This document shows positions 52,268 through 61,523 of a stretch of DNA of 64,000 nt, in pieces. Made by a program: the position numbers and the translations under genes. How positions within the stretch are numbered: the stretch's first letter is position 1; each line of letters begins with the position of its first letter. The notes under the pieces are model-generated. The model was not told the origin of the DNA, did not search any database, and worked only from the letters and a program-made list of their open reading frames with translations. The DNA comes from Mycolicibacterium elephantis DSM 44368 (lineage in GTDB: Bacteria; Actinomycetota; Actinomycetes; Mycobacteriales; Mycobacteriaceae), in NCBI RefSeq assembly GCF_004014805.1, contig NZ_ATDN01000007.1:79718-143717 (forward strand), given 5' to 3'.

Positions 52268-52714
52268 CTACAGTTCGGTCGCCGAACCGCCTGCGGCGGT
52301 GATCTTTTCGCGTGCGCTGCCGCTGAACTTGTGCGCGGTGACGTTGACCTTCGCGGTCAGCTTGCCGTCGCCGAGCACCTTCACCAGCGTGTTCTTGCGC
52401 ACCGCGCCCGCGGCCACCAGCTCGTCCACGCCGACGTCGCCGCCGTTGGGGAACAGCTTGTTGATGTCGCCGACGTTGACCACCTCATAGGTGGTGCGGA
52501 ACCGGTTGCGGAACCCCTTGAGCTTGGGCAGTCGCATGTGGATCGGCATCTGGCCGCCCTCGAACGTCGCCGGCACGTTCTTGCGGGCCTTGGTGCCCTT
52601 GGTGCCGCGACCGGCGGTCTTCCCGCGTCCCGAGCCCTCACCGCGACCGACGCGGGTCTTGGCCGTCTTGGAGCCGGGGGCGGGCTTCAGGTCATGAAGC
52701 TTGATGGGTGTCAT
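52268..52714 (-). CDS. rplO: 50S ribosomal protein L15
   Basis: 148 aa. N-terminal [20 protein letters not shown] and the Gly/Lys-rich [20 protein letters not shown] typical of L15, then [20 protein letters not shown]. Last gene of the spc operon, directly before a strong terminator. In this genome secY is not next to rplO; sppA and the sugar and methyltransferase genes lie between, as in M. tuberculosis. Confidence 0.97.
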   Translation of the reverse strand: MTPIKLHDLKPAPGSKTAKTRVGRGEGSGRGKTAGRGTKGTKARKNVPATFEGGQMPIHMRLPKLKGFRNRFRTTYEVVNVGDINKLFPNGGDVGVDELVAAGAVRKNTLVKVLGDGKLTAKVNVTAHKFSGSAREKITAAGGSATEL

Positions 52715-52717
52715 GGG

Positions 52718-52897
52718 TTAGACCTCCTCCACCTTCACGAGGTGATGCACGGTCTTGATCAGCCCGCGGGTCTGCGGGTTGTCCTCACGGACCACGGACT
52801 GGCGGATACGGCGCAGCCCCAGCGTACGGAGGCTCTCGCGCTGCTTCCAGCGCGCACCGATGGTGCTGCGCACCTGGGTGATCTTCAGCTCTGCCAT
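52718..52897 (-). CDS. rpmD: 50S ribosomal protein L30
   Basis: 59 aa, a single compact domain. The sequence [20 protein letters not shown] and [20 protein letters not shown] are the L30 signature. It starts two bases after the rpsE stop and ends three bases before rplO. A longer open frame through the end of rpsE is not the gene. Confidence 0.97.
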   Translation of the reverse strand: MAELKITQVRSTIGARWKQRESLRTLGLRRIRQSVVREDNPQTRGLIKTVHHLVKVEEV

Positions 52898-52899
52898 GG

Positions 52900-53562
52900 C
52901 TAGGCCGACCCTTCTCGTGCGGCCGCTGCGGCCAGTGTCTCGGCCTCGCGCCGGGCCCGCAGCATGCGTGCCGGTGCCACGTCCTCGATGGGCAGGCCGC
53001 GGCGGGCCGCCACCTCCTCGGGACGCTGCAGCAGCTTGAGCGCGGCGACGGTGGCGTGCACCACGTTGATCGCGTTGTCGCTGCCCAGCGACTTGGCCAG
53101 GATGTCGCGCACGCCAGCGCATTCCAGCACCGCGCGAACGGCGCCGCCGGCGATCACACCGGTACCGGGGCTGGCCGGACGCAGCATCACCACACCGGCG
53201 GCGGCTTCGCCCTGCACCGGGTGGGTGATGGTGCCGCCGATCAGCGGAACCCGGAAGAAGTTCTTGCGTGCCTCTTCGACGCCCTTGGCGATGGCGGCCG
53301 GAACTTCCTTGGCCTTGCCGTAGCCGACGCCGACCATGCCGTTGCCGTCGCCGACGATCACCAGCGCGGTGAAGCTGAACCGGCGGCCACCCTTGACCAC
53401 CTTGGAGACCCGGTTGATCGAGACGACGCGCTCGAGGTAGTTGCTCTTGTCACCGTCGCGGCCACGGCCGCCACGGTCGTCGCGACGACCCCGGCCCTCG
53501 CGCTCACCGCGCGCTGGGCGGGTGTCTGAGGGGCCGCCGGCGGTTGCCTGCTCGGCCATCAT
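52900..53562 (-). CDS. rpsE: 30S ribosomal protein S5
   Basis: 220 aa. The double-stranded RNA-binding part ([40 protein letters not shown]) and the C-terminal S5 domain ([20 protein letters not shown]) are complete. An N-terminal Arg/Gly/Asp-rich extension of about 45 residues is typical of mycobacterial S5. S5 guards decoding accuracy at the mRNA entry site. Confidence 0.97.
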   Translation of the reverse strand: MMAEQATAGGPSDTRPARGEREGRGRRDDRGGRGRDGDKSNYLERVVSINRVSKVVKGGRRFSFTALVIVGDGNGMVGVGYGKAKEVPAAIAKGVEEARKNFFRVPLIGGTITHPVQGEAAAGVVMLRPASPGTGVIAGGAVRAVLECAGVRDILAKSLGSDNAINVVHATVAALKLLQRPEEVAARRGLPIEDVAPARMLRARREAETLAAAAAREGSA

Positions 53563-53584
53563 GCAGTCCTTCCGTTGTCAGTCA

Positions 53585-53989
53585 TCAGAATTTCAGCCCG
53601 CCTTCGCGTGCCGCGTCGGCCAGTGCCGCTATCCGTCCACCGTAGGTGTACCCACCGCGGTCGAACACGACCTGCTCGATGCCTGCGGCCTTGGCGCGCT
53701 CGGCGATCAGCTGACCGACGCGCACGCTGTGGGCCTTCTTGTCGCCGTCGACCGCGCGCACATCCGGCTCGATCGAGGAGGCGGCGGCCAGCGTGGTGCC
53801 GTTGAGGTCGTTGACCAGCTGCACGTGGATGTGCCGCGACGAGCGGTGCACGACCAGGCGGGGCAGTCCGGCCGTGCCTGCGATCTTCTTGCGCAGCCGG
53901 GCGTGCCGACGCTTCCGCGCGACCCGCCGGATCTCGGAGATGTTGCGGCCCACCGCAGCGCGCTTCGCGGACTCTGTCTGAGAAGCCAT
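53585..53989 (-). CDS. rplR: 50S ribosomal protein L18
   Basis: 134 aa. It binds 5S rRNA. Signatures are [39 protein letters not shown], and the C-terminal [20 protein letters not shown]. Gene order rplF-rplR-rpsE is standard for the spc operon. Confidence 0.97.
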   Translation of the reverse strand: MASQTESAKRAAVGRNISEIRRVARKRRHARLRKKIAGTAGLPRLVVHRSSRHIHVQLVNDLNGTTLAAASSIEPDVRAVDGDKKAHSVRVGQLIAERAKAAGIEQVVFDRGGYTYGGRIAALADAAREGGLKF

Positions 53990-53991
53990 GT

Positions 53992-54531
53992 CTACTTACC
54001 TGTCTTTCCGACCTTGCGGCGGATCTGCTCGCCCTCGTAGCGAACGCCCTTGCCCTTGTAGGGATCCGGGCGGCGCAGGCGGCGGATGTTCGCCGAGATC
54101 TGACCGACCTTCTGCTTGTCGATACCCGAGATCGAGAACTTGGTGGGCGACTCCACCGCGAAGGTGATGCCCTCCGGCGCCTCGACGGTGACGGGATGGC
54201 TGTAGCCGAGCGAGAACTCGAGCGTGTTGCCCTTGAGCTGCACGCGGTAACCGACGCCGTGGATCTCCATCTTGGTGGTGTAGCCCTCGGTCACACCGGT
54301 GATCAGGTTGGCCACCAGCGTGCGCGACAACCCGTGCAGCGAGCGGTTGTGCCGGTCGTCGTCGGGGCGGGTCACCACGATGGCGCCGTCGTCGTCGCGC
54401 GACACCTTGATCGGCTCGGCCACCGCCAGTTCGAGGGATCCCTTGGGTCCCTTCACCGACACGTTCTGGCCGTCGATCGTCACGTCGACCCCGGACGGCA
54501 CCAGGACCGGTTGCTTTCCAATGCGGGACAT
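53992..54531 (-). CDS. rplF: 50S ribosomal protein L6
   Basis: 179 aa with the two repeated L6 domains. [20 protein letters not shown] at the start and the C-terminal signature [20 protein letters not shown]. It lies at the L7/L12 stalk base near the factor-binding site. Two bases separate it from rplR. Confidence 0.97.
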   Translation of the reverse strand: MSRIGKQPVLVPSGVDVTIDGQNVSVKGPKGSLELAVAEPIKVSRDDDGAIVVTRPDDDRHNRSLHGLSRTLVANLITGVTEGYTTKMEIHGVGYRVQLKGNTLEFSLGYSHPVTVEAPEGITFAVESPTKFSISGIDKQKVGQISANIRRLRRPDPYKGKGVRYEGEQIRRKVGKTGK

Positions 54532-54544
54532 GTCTAAACCTCCC

Positions 54545-54943
54545 TCACCACACGTACGCGAGGACTTCGCCGCCCACGCCCTCGCGAGCCGCCTGGCGGT
54601 CGGTCTTCAGCCCGGACGACGTCGAGATGATCGCCACGCCAAGGCCGCCGAGCACCCGCGGCAGGTTGGTGGATTTCGCGTACACGCGCAGACCGGGCTT
54701 GGACACCCGGCGCAGGCCAGCGATGCTGCGTTCCCGGCTCGGCCCGTACTTCAGTTGAACCACCAGCGATTTGCCGACCCGAGCGTCTTCGGTGCGGTAA
54801 TCGGAGATGTAGCCCTCGTTCTTGAGGATCTCGGCGATGTTGGCCTTCAACTTCGAATGCGGCAACCTCACCTCGTCGTGGTACGCCGAATTGGCGTTGC
54901 GCAGACGCGTCAAGAAGTCTGCGATCGGGTCCGTCATAGTCAT
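54545..54943 (-). CDS. rpsH: 30S ribosomal protein S8
   Basis: 132 aa. [20 protein letters not shown] at the N-terminus and the C-terminal [20 protein letters not shown] are S8 signatures. It binds helix 21 of 16S rRNA, and in E. coli represses the spc operon. The 128-base gap between rpsN and rpsH is the largest inside this operon; it contains repeated CTGCG/CATGA-type sequence but no gene. Confidence 0.97.
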   Translation of the reverse strand: MTMTDPIADFLTRLRNANSAYHDEVRLPHSKLKANIAEILKNEGYISDYRTEDARVGKSLVVQLKYGPSRERSIAGLRRVSKPGLRVYAKSTNLPRVLGGLGVAIISTSSGLKTDRQAAREGVGGEVLAYVW

Positions 54944-55071
54944 CGGGCGCTGCTCCTTTTCGCCGCTGCGCTCCGCATCGTCGTCATCGCGGTCATGACA
55001 GGGGATTCACCTTCCTCGCGGCGGTTCCCGGTTCGGGCCTGCCGCGCACCTGTTCTCGTAGTGGTCTGCTG

Positions 55072-55257
55072 TTACCAGCTGGCCTTCTGGACGCCGGGCA
55101 GTTCGCCGGCATGTGCCATCTCGCGTACGCAGATTCGGCACAGGCCGAACTTGCGGAACACCGCGCGCGGGCGGCCGCATTTGTTGCACCGGGTGTAGCC
55201 GCGCACCTTGAACTTCGGCTTCTTGTTGGCCTTGTTGACCAATGCCTTCTTTGCCAT
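55072..55257 (-). CDS. rpsN: 30S ribosomal protein S14, zinc type (S14Z)
   Basis: 61 aa. Two Cys pairs ([11 protein letters not shown] and CRICVREMA) show the zinc-binding form. Mycobacteria also carry a zinc-free S14 elsewhere under Zur control; this one, in the spc operon, is the primary copy. It starts five bases after rplE. Confidence 0.97.
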   Translation of the reverse strand: MAKKALVNKANKKPKFKVRGYTRCNKCGRPRAVFRKFGLCRICVREMAHAGELPGVQKASW

Positions 55258-55262
55258 CTAGC

Positions 55263-55856
55263 TCAGTTCTCCTTGAACGGAAAGCCGAGCGCCCGCAACA
55301 GCGCTCGTCCTTCGTCGTCGTTCGTCGCCGAGGTGACGACGGTGATGTCCATGCCACGGGGGCGGTCGATGGAGTCCACGTCGATCTCGTGGAACACCGA
55401 CTGCTCGGTCAGTCCGAACGTGTAGTTGCCGGTCCCGTCGAACTGCTTGGGCGAGAGCCCGCGGAAGTCGCGGATACGCGGCAGCGCGATCGAGATCAGC
55501 CGGTCCAGGAACTCCCACATCCGATCGCCGCGCAGCGTGACGCGGGCGCCGATCGGCATGCCCTCGCGCAGCTTGAATTGCGCGATGGACTTGCGGGCCT
55601 TGCGAATCTCCGGCTTCTGGCCAGTGATCAGCGCCAGGTCGTTGACCGCGCCGTTGATCAACTTGGCGTCGCGGGCGGCGTCACCGACGCCCATGTTGAC
55701 GACGACCTTGACCACGCCGGGGATCTGCATGACGTTGGCGTAGCCGAATTCCTTCTGCAGCGAGTCCTTGATCTCCTCGCGGTAGCGCTGCTTGAGGCGC
55801 GGGAGGGTCTTTTCTTCCTGGGCAAGCGAAGCGCCGGGATGGGTCTCTGTGGTCAT
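55263..55856 (-). CDS. rplE: 50S ribosomal protein L5
   Basis: 197 aa, about ten longer than the M. tuberculosis protein because of an N-terminal [15 protein letters not shown] extension. Core signatures [40 protein letters not shown], and [20 protein letters not shown]. It binds 5S rRNA and contacts P-site tRNA. Its ATG overlaps the rplX stop by one base. Confidence 0.97.
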   Translation of the reverse strand: MTTETHPGASLAQEEKTLPRLKQRYREEIKDSLQKEFGYANVMQIPGVVKVVVNMGVGDAARDAKLINGAVNDLALITGQKPEIRKARKSIAQFKLREGMPIGARVTLRGDRMWEFLDRLISIALPRIRDFRGLSPKQFDGTGNYTFGLTEQSVFHEIDVDSIDRPRGMDITVVTSATNDDEGRALLRALGFPFKEN

Positions 55857-56173
55857 CAGATGTCCTTGCCGTTGGTCTTGGCGATGCGGACCTTCTTGCC
55901 GGTCTCTTCGTCAACGCGGTACCCGACGCGGGTCGGCTTGCCGTCGGAGTCGACGACCATCACGTTGCTGACGTGGATCGGGGCCTCCTGGGTGACGATG
56001 CCGCCGGACTGCGCGCCGCGTTCGTTGCTCGACACCGCGGTGTGCTTCTTGATCCGGTTCACGCCCTCGACGAGAACCTTGTTGCGTGCCGGATAGGCCA
56101 CCAGCACCTTGCCCTTGGCGCCCTTGTCCTTGCCGGAGATGACCAGCACGGTGTCGCCTTTGTGAACCTTCAT
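55856..56173 (-). CDS. rplX: 50S ribosomal protein L24
   Basis: 105 aa with the KOW motif [20 protein letters not shown] at the N-terminus. L24 starts assembly of the 50S subunit. It begins immediately after the rplN stop. Confidence 0.97.
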   Translation of the reverse strand: MKVHKGDTVLVISGKDKGAKGKVLVAYPARNKVLVEGVNRIKKHTAVSSNERGAQSGGIVTQEAPIHVSNVMVVDSDGKPTRVGYRVDEETGKKVRIAKTNGKDI

Positions 56174-56542
56174 CTACAACACCTCCGGAGCGAGCGAGAC
56201 GATCTTCATGAAGCGCTTCTCGCGAAGTTCGCGGCCGACCGGGCCGAAGATGCGGGTTCCGCGCGGGTCGTTGTCGGGCTTGATGATGACCGCGGCGTTC
56301 TCGTCGAACTTGATGTAGCTGCCGTCGGCGCGGCGACGCTCCTTGACGGTGCGCACGATGACGGCCTTCACGATCTCGCCCCGCTTGATGTTGCCGCCGG
56401 GGATGGCCTCCTTGACGGTCGCCACGATGACGTCGCCGATGCCGGCGTAGCGCCGCCCCGAGCCGCCGAGCACGCGGATGCACAGGATTTCTCGTGCGCC
56501 CGTGTTGTCGGCGACCTTCACCCGCGATTCCTGCTGAATCAC
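56174..56542 (-). CDS. rplN: 50S ribosomal protein L14
   Basis: 122 aa, first gene of the spc operon here. [20 protein letters not shown] and the signature [20 protein letters not shown] are typical. L14 forms an intersubunit bridge and contacts L19. GAGGAGATC precedes the ATG. Confidence 0.97.
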   Translation of the reverse strand: MIQQESRVKVADNTGAREILCIRVLGGSGRRYAGIGDVIVATVKEAIPGGNIKRGEIVKAVIVRTVKERRRADGSYIKFDENAAVIIKPDNDPRGTRIFGPVGRELREKRFMKIVSLAPEVL

Positions 56543-56786
56543 TAGATCTCCTCGACCTGGTATTTGTATGCACGCCAGATACCGACCTGGACGTGCGCGG
56601 TCTTGCTGTCACCGAAGGGCACGCGGGGCCTATCCAGCCGGATTGGCCGAGGTCTGCCCAAGGCAACCGCTTAATACTAGGTCACGACCTGCGATGAACC
56701 AAATCGTGCCGGTTCCCGCCGAACGTGGGTTACCAGCACACTCTGCCGCTGGTCAACGTGCGTCGAGCCCACACTCGGCGGCCGGT
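56543..56786. promoter_or_regulatory. spc operon upstream region with a degenerate hairpin repeat
   Basis: The 244-bp gap before rplN should hold the spc promoter; I could not choose one element with confidence. At 56720-56753 the sequence CGAACGTGGGTTACC is followed by ACCAGC/GCTGGT, a 6-bp stem with a 10-base loop, extended imperfectly. The same 15 bases open the palindrome at 41497. The formylglycine-enzyme stop is at 56787, so the hairpin could separate these two transcripts. No gene is seen. Confidence 0.45.
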
Positions 56787-57671
56787 TCAGGCGTCGGTCA
56801 CGCAGCGGAAGCCGATGTGGGTGGTCGCGCTGTCCTGCGACTGCGGTGAGCGCGCCGTGGGCCGGTAACGGTGGCAGTACTCCGGGGCGCACAGATACGA
56901 GCCGCCCTTGAGCGCCTGGTGCACGGTCGGATCGGCGGGGCCGCTGGGCGTGCAGCAGGGCTTCGGCGGCTGATCCAGCCGGTGGTGGCCCCAGAACCGC
57001 GTCGTCGTCCACTCCCAGACGTTGCCGATCATGTCGACCAGGCCGAACGCGTTGGGCGGAAAGGTCCCCACGGGCGAGGTGCCGACCCAGCCGAGCGCGC
57101 CGGTGTTGCGGTACGGAAAGTCGCCCTGCCAGGTGTTGGCCATCAACCGTCCGCCCGGGCGCACCTCGTCACCCCACGGGTAGGTGGTCGTCGTGCCCGC
57201 GCGGGCGGCGAACTCCCATTCGGCCTCGGTGGGCAGCCGCCGACCCGCCCAGCGCGCGTAGGCCGCCGCGTCCGGATAGGCCACCTGCACGACGGGATGA
57301 TCCGCCCGCTCCCGCCACGTCGGACCGTCCGGCCCGAACGGGTGCCGCCAGCACGCCCCCGGCGTCCAACTCCACCACTGCCGCCAGTCACGCAGGTCGA
57401 CGGGCCCGGCGGTCGGCCGGAAGACCAGCCCGCCCGGCACCAGGTCCTCGGGCGCCGCGCCCGGATACAGCGCCGGGTCCAACGGCTGCTCGGCGACGGT
57501 GCGGTAGCCGGTGTCGTCGACGAACGCGGCGAACTGGGCGTTGGTGACCGGATGGCGTTCGACGGCGAACGGGGCCACCTCGACGGTGTGCGACGGCGCC
57601 TCTTCCGGATAGAACTGCGTCGAGCCCATCCGAAACGGCCCGCCCGGCAGCTCGACGAGCTCGGTGAGCAT
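56787..57671 (-). CDS. Formylglycine-generating enzyme
   Basis: 294 aa FGE/sulfatase-modifying factor. It oxidises the Cys of a CxPxR motif in sulfatases to formylglycine, using copper and oxygen. N-terminal GGPFRMGSTQFYPEEAPSH, the central PTEAEWEFAARAG and YPWGDE, and the catalytic pair Cys261 and Cys266 in GGSYLCAPEYCHRYR. M. tuberculosis Rv0712 is the counterpart. Its client arylsulfatase is two genes upstream on the same strand; the lipoprotein gene lies between. Confidence 0.94.
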   Translation of the reverse strand: MLTELVELPGGPFRMGSTQFYPEEAPSHTVEVAPFAVERHPVTNAQFAAFVDDTGYRTVAEQPLDPALYPGAAPEDLVPGGLVFRPTAGPVDLRDWRQWWSWTPGACWRHPFGPDGPTWRERADHPVVQVAYPDAAAYARWAGRRLPTEAEWEFAARAGTTTTYPWGDEVRPGGRLMANTWQGDFPYRNTGALGWVGTSPVGTFPPNAFGLVDMIGNVWEWTTTRFWGHHRLDQPPKPCCTPSGPADPTVHQALKGGSYLCAPEYCHRYRPTARSPQSQDSATTHIGFRCVTDA

Positions 57672-57675
57672 GGAC

Positions 57676-58368
57676 TCAGGGTAGAGCGACGGCGAAGTCC
57701 GCCATCAGCGGCGAGGTCATCGGCTCGAAACCCGGGGTGTCGGCCGGGCCCTCGACGTGCACGGCGACCAGATAGTTGTTGGTGTCGGTCCAGATGTGCG
57801 CGATCCGGTCGCCGAACTCGACGGCCTGCTCAAGCGATTCCGACCGCATCCCGAGCAGCTTCTGACCGCTGTAGCCGCACAGCTCGGCGGGCAACACGCT
57901 GACACTGCTCACCGCGGACTTTGCCATCGCGTCGTTGGCGTACTTCTCGAACGCCTCGGCCGGATCCAACTGGGTCCGCGCGATCGTCACCGTCGCCCAC
58001 ACCTCGTCGGGGCCCTGCAGCTTGGCGCCGACGTCGCCGTCGCCCGCCGACGTGGACCAGCCCTCCGGGAGGGCCACCGTGATCTTCGGGGCCGCCGGAT
58101 CGGCCACCGTCGCCGTCACCCCGACCGGCGGAGGATCCGCTGGCATGCAGGTGACCTCCCCGGCGGGCACCGGCGTGCGCGTGGTGGGCACGATGCCGGG
58201 TTCGGCGAGATCGGTCTGCGGGGTCGGGATGGCCCGCGTCGACGGCGTCGTCGTCGCGGGAACGGCCACATCGGCCGGGACCGGCACGCCGTCGCTGGTT
58301 CTCACGCAGGCCGACACGACACCCGCCGTCAGGCCGAGTGCGACGAGCGCCAGCCAGCGGGTCACCAT
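57676..58368 (-). CDS. LpqN/LpqT-type lipoprotein
   Basis: 230 aa. The N-terminus has Arg4, a hydrophobic stretch and lipobox VVSAC, so Cys21 is the lipidation site. A Pro/Thr-rich spacer follows (about 28-75), then the probable Lpp-LpqN domain (about 90-228: APKITVALPEGWSTSAGDGD; PAELCGYSGQKLLGM). Function unknown. It lies between the arylsulfatase and its activating enzyme, so a role in extracytoplasmic sulfatase substrate handling is possible but unproven. The intergenic sequence before its ATG is a tandem duplication. Confidence 0.8.
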   Translation of the reverse strand: MVTRWLALVALGLTAGVVSACVRTSDGVPVPADVAVPATTTPSTRAIPTPQTDLAEPGIVPTTRTPVPAGEVTCMPADPPPVGVTATVADPAAPKITVALPEGWSTSAGDGDVGAKLQGPDEVWATVTIARTQLDPAEAFEKYANDAMAKSAVSSVSVLPAELCGYSGQKLLGMRSESLEQAVEFGDRIAHIWTDTNNYLVAVHVEGPADTPGFEPMTSPLMADFAVALP

Positions 58369-58429
58369 CAGTCCTTCGCCCCTGTCAATCGCTTCAGTCC
58401 TTCGCCCCTGTCAAATCGCTTCAGTCCCT
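58368..58429 (-). repeat. 26/27-bp tandem duplication containing ribosome site and stop codon
   Basis: On the minus strand a unit containing GAAGGACTGA and GCGATTGACAGGGGC occurs twice (58393-58368 and 58420-58394), with a third partial copy that is the last ten bases of atsA. Each unit has a GAAGGA ribosome-site-like element. The whole atsA-lipoprotein spacer is made of this repeat. Confidence 0.9.
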
Positions 58430-60772
58430 CGCGAAGGCGCGCGCGAACTCGCGTTCCACGTCGATGTACGGCTTGCCTGACACGTCGACGTTGACTTGGG
58501 CGATGGTGCCCCCGGTGAACGGGAAAGGTGCCTTGTACGAACGTGATACCGGCGACCCGGTGTTGCGGCCGACGCAGAGCGCCGCCCCCGCGAGGCCGAA
58601 CGTTCCCGGGTGGATCTTCATGCCGGACATGGAGGCCACCTCGGTGCGGTCGAGGTAGAGCGCGGTGTCCCCGATCGGCGTGTGGCTGCCCTCGGCCGTG
58701 CCGGTCCGGGTGAACGCGACCCCGAACGTGTGCCGCCCCGGTGACACGGGCTCCGGCGACGACAACCGCTGCTCTTCCTCGCCGAGGAAGTTGTAGACGT
58801 AGTGCAGTCGTCCGTCTTGCAGGAACAGCGCGTGTCCCCCGTGCGCGGCACCGTGTTTGAACACCACCCCTTCGGCTTCGGCGGTGTCGATGGTCACCTC
58901 GGCGACGATGACGAACGACCGGCCCGCGATCTCCACGGCGGCGCCCACCGCGACGTAGGCCGTGCCGGGGTAGTACACGTAGTTGTCCCGGGCGCCGGCC
59001 AGGCTGGGCCGCCACCGGCTGATGGTCTCCAACATGTCGAGGTCTCCGAGCGGAAGCCCGTTGTACTTGTCGGCCTCGCTGAACCACAACGCCTTGAGCT
59101 CTTCGAGCTTCTCGGGGTGCTCCGCGGCCAGATCGCGGGTTTGGCTGCGGTCGGCCTCGATGTGGTAGAGCTCCCAACGGTCTTTGTCGAAGTGCGACCA
59201 GCCCGACGGGGACGCCGGGTGCACTGTGTTGGCGAACCAGCCCTTGTGCCAGATCCCCCGGGTGCCGAGCATCGTGTAGAACTGCGTCTCCTTGCCCGTG
59301 GGCATGTCCGGATTGGCAAGGGCCGCTGCGAAACTCATCCCGTCCAGCGGCCGTTGCGGGATACCCCTGACGGTGGCCGGCGGCGTGATCTCGAGCAGGT
59401 CGTACACCGTCGGGGTGATGTCGCAGACGTTGATGTAGTTGTCGCGTAGTTCGCCGTGCGCGCGGATACCCTTGGGCCAGGAAATGATTGCCGTGTCGGC
59501 GATGCCGCCCTCATGGGAGGCGTAGCGCTTGAACAGCTTGTAGGGCGTGTTGAACGCCATCGCCCAGCCGATCGGATAGTGGTTGAAGGTCTCCGGCCCG
59601 CCGAGTTTGTCGAGGCACCGCAAGCCGTCCTCGATGGTGTCGATGTAGCCGTTGAAGAACTTGAGTTCGTTCACCGAGCCGTTCGGGCCGCCCTCACCGC
59701 TTGCCCCGTTGTCGGAGATGACCACGATGATCGTGTTGTCGAGCTGACCGGACTGCTCCAAATAGTCCAGCACCCGGCCGATTTGAGCATCGGTGTAGGA
59801 CAGGAAGCCCGCGAACACCTCGGCCATCCTGCAGAACAGCTTCTTCTCGCCGTCGTTGAGTGAATCCCACGGCCGCACCGTGTCCTGCTCCGGCCACTTC
59901 TGCCCCTCCGGACCGGTGACGTCGACATACGGGTTGATCGGCGAGAGTTCGGTGTCGGGAGGCACGATGCCGAGCCGTTTCTGGTTCTCCAGCACGATCT
60001 CGCGGTAGCGCTCGTAACCCATGTCGAACTTGCCCGCATAGCGGTCCGCCCACTCCTTGAAGACATGGTGCGGCGCGTGCCCGGCGCCCGGACACAGGTA
60101 GGTGAACCAGGGCTTGTCGGGCGCGATCACCTTGGCGTCGCGGATGAACTCGATCGTCTTGTCGGTCAGGTCCTTCGACAGGTGATAGCCGTCCTCGGGC
60201 CCACCCGGCGCCGCCACGGGGTGGTTGTCGTAGATCAGGTCGGGATACCACTGGTCGGTCTCGCCGCCCAAGAAGCCGTAGAACCGCTCGAAGCCCCGCG
60301 CCAGCGGCCAATGTCGTTTGGTGGACGCCAGATTCGACTCCTCCAGCGGTGTCATGTGCCACTTGCCGACGGCGTACGTGTTGTAACCGTTTTCGACGAG
60401 CACTTCGGAAAGCAGCGCGGAGTCGGCCGGGATGCGTCCGCTGCACCCCGGGAAGCCCTCGGTGAACTCCTCGATGGTGGCCATCCCGACCGTCGTCGGG
60501 TTGCGGCCGGTGAGCAGCGACGCCCGGGTCGGCGAGCACAGCGCGGTGGTGTGAAACTGCGTCAACCGGACGCCCCGTTCGGCGATGCGGGTCATGGCCG
60601 GCATCTCGACCAGTCCCCCGAAGCAGTCCCACGTGGCGATGCCGACGTCATCCCAGACGAGGTACAAGACGTTGGGCGCACCCTCGGGCGCCACCGGTGC
60701 GGCGTACGGCCCCCAGTCCGGTTCGGAATCTCTGATGTCGAGCGCGATTTTGCCGTTGAACTCCGTCGCCAT
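58421..60772 (-). CDS. atsA: Arylsulfatase (type I, formylglycine-dependent)
   Basis: 783 aa, the usual length of mycobacterial AtsA. The Cys79-Ser-Pro-Thr-Arg motif (CSPTRASLLTGRNP) is the formylglycine site. Metal ligands: LVWDDVGIATWDCFG near the N-terminus and VVISDNGASGEGGPNG. HMTPLEES and CPGAGHAPHHVFKEW add active-site residues. A C-terminal beta domain (about 560-783) follows. It hydrolyses sulfate esters. No signal peptide, so cytoplasmic. The nearby formylglycine-generating enzyme should activate it. Confidence 0.95.
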   Translation of the reverse strand: MATEFNGKIALDIRDSEPDWGPYAAPVAPEGAPNVLYLVWDDVGIATWDCFGGLVEMPAMTRIAERGVRLTQFHTTALCSPTRASLLTGRNPTTVGMATIEEFTEGFPGCSGRIPADSALLSEVLVENGYNTYAVGKWHMTPLEESNLASTKRHWPLARGFERFYGFLGGETDQWYPDLIYDNHPVAAPGGPEDGYHLSKDLTDKTIEFIRDAKVIAPDKPWFTYLCPGAGHAPHHVFKEWADRYAGKFDMGYERYREIVLENQKRLGIVPPDTELSPINPYVDVTGPEGQKWPEQDTVRPWDSLNDGEKKLFCRMAEVFAGFLSYTDAQIGRVLDYLEQSGQLDNTIIVVISDNGASGEGGPNGSVNELKFFNGYIDTIEDGLRCLDKLGGPETFNHYPIGWAMAFNTPYKLFKRYASHEGGIADTAIISWPKGIRAHGELRDNYINVCDITPTVYDLLEITPPATVRGIPQRPLDGMSFAAALANPDMPTGKETQFYTMLGTRGIWHKGWFANTVHPASPSGWSHFDKDRWELYHIEADRSQTRDLAAEHPEKLEELKALWFSEADKYNGLPLGDLDMLETISRWRPSLAGARDNYVYYPGTAYVAVGAAVEIAGRSFVIVAEVTIDTAEAEGVVFKHGAAHGGHALFLQDGRLHYVYNFLGEEEQRLSSPEPVSPGRHTFGVAFTRTGTAEGSHTPIGDTALYLDRTEVASMSGMKIHPGTFGLAGAALCVGRNTGSPVSRSYKAPFPFTGGTIAQVNVDVSGKPYIDVEREFARAFARD

Positions 60773-60806
60773 GGCCCGCAGGCTACACGCGGGAAGCGAC
60801 GGTTTG

Positions 60807-61472
60807 CTAAGGATTCGGCGACGTTGCCATAACCGGTTTTCCGTCGAGCCACCAGCCCACGACCGCCAACGGGATCAGCCAGCCCAGCCAGCCCGCGGTT
60901 CCGGCGACGAACCACAGGTAGTGCTCCTCGCTGCCGCCAAACACGTTGTCCTGCAACGGATGGAACGCGAGAAAGATGATCGGTGACCAGATCCGGTTCG
61001 TGATGACCGAAAGTGCCAGCGTCGCACTGCGAACCATGTGGTGACGGTGCTCGGTGAAGCACCGCCGGCGGGCGGCCGCGAGCCCGTTGAGCGTGAACCA
61101 CAGCCACAGCGCGCCGAGCACGACATTGCTGGCGGCCAGCACCGGGCCGAACGGCGTTGCGGCCCCGATCACGATGGCCGACGCCGCCGCCGGGACCGCC
61201 ATCCCGACGTAGACGCGCCCGGTGCGGCGGTGCAGAGCGGGGCGCCGCCGGCGCAGCCCGGGCCAGATCTGCGCGACGGCGGCGACCATCGCGACGCTGC
61301 CCAACATCACGTGGGCCACGAGCAACGGGTAGTGGAGCGCGAAGGTGGCCGTGACCCGGGTGCCGCCGGTGAAGTACGGCGGCAACGAATAGGCCAGGAA
61401 TGCGACGACGACGAGGATCAGAGCCGGCGCGAGCCAGCGACTGCTCGCGCCTGTTGCGTATGCCATACGCAT
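60807..61472 (-). CDS. DUF2306-like membrane protein
   Basis: 221 aa with about six hydrophobic segments (first at 14-34). Conserved polar positions: HYPLLVAHVMLGSVAMVAAV, RRRPALHRRTGRVYVGMAVP, and RCFTEHRHHMVRSATLALSV, a His/Arg pattern typical of DUF2306 proteins that may bind heme or lipid. Function unknown. The first ATG (61472) and a second at 61466 overlap a TetR-type operator. It is divergent from the TetR gene, so it is probably its target. Confidence 0.8.
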   Translation of the reverse strand: MRMAYATGASSRWLAPALILVVVAFLAYSLPPYFTGGTRVTATFALHYPLLVAHVMLGSVAMVAAVAQIWPGLRRRRPALHRRTGRVYVGMAVPAAASAIVIGAATPFGPVLAASNVVLGALWLWFTLNGLAAARRRCFTEHRHHMVRSATLALSVITNRIWSPIIFLAFHPLQDNVFGGSEEHYLWFVAGTAGWLGWLIPLAVVGWWLDGKPVMATSPNP

Positions 61473-61490
61473 GGAGCGTACGGCATACGC
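61456..61490. promoter_or_regulatory. Paired TetR-type operators
   Basis: GCGTATGCCATACGC (61456-61470) is a perfect 7-1-7 palindrome. GCGTACGGCATACGC (61476-61490), 20 bases on, differs at two positions and has one mismatch. They lie between the divergent membrane-protein and TetR genes, the first over the membrane-protein start codon. The regulator at 61524 is the expected binder, controlling itself and its neighbour. Confidence 0.75.
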
Positions 61491-61523
61491 GTCCGCGGGC
61501 GCAATCGGCTATCCTCACGACAA

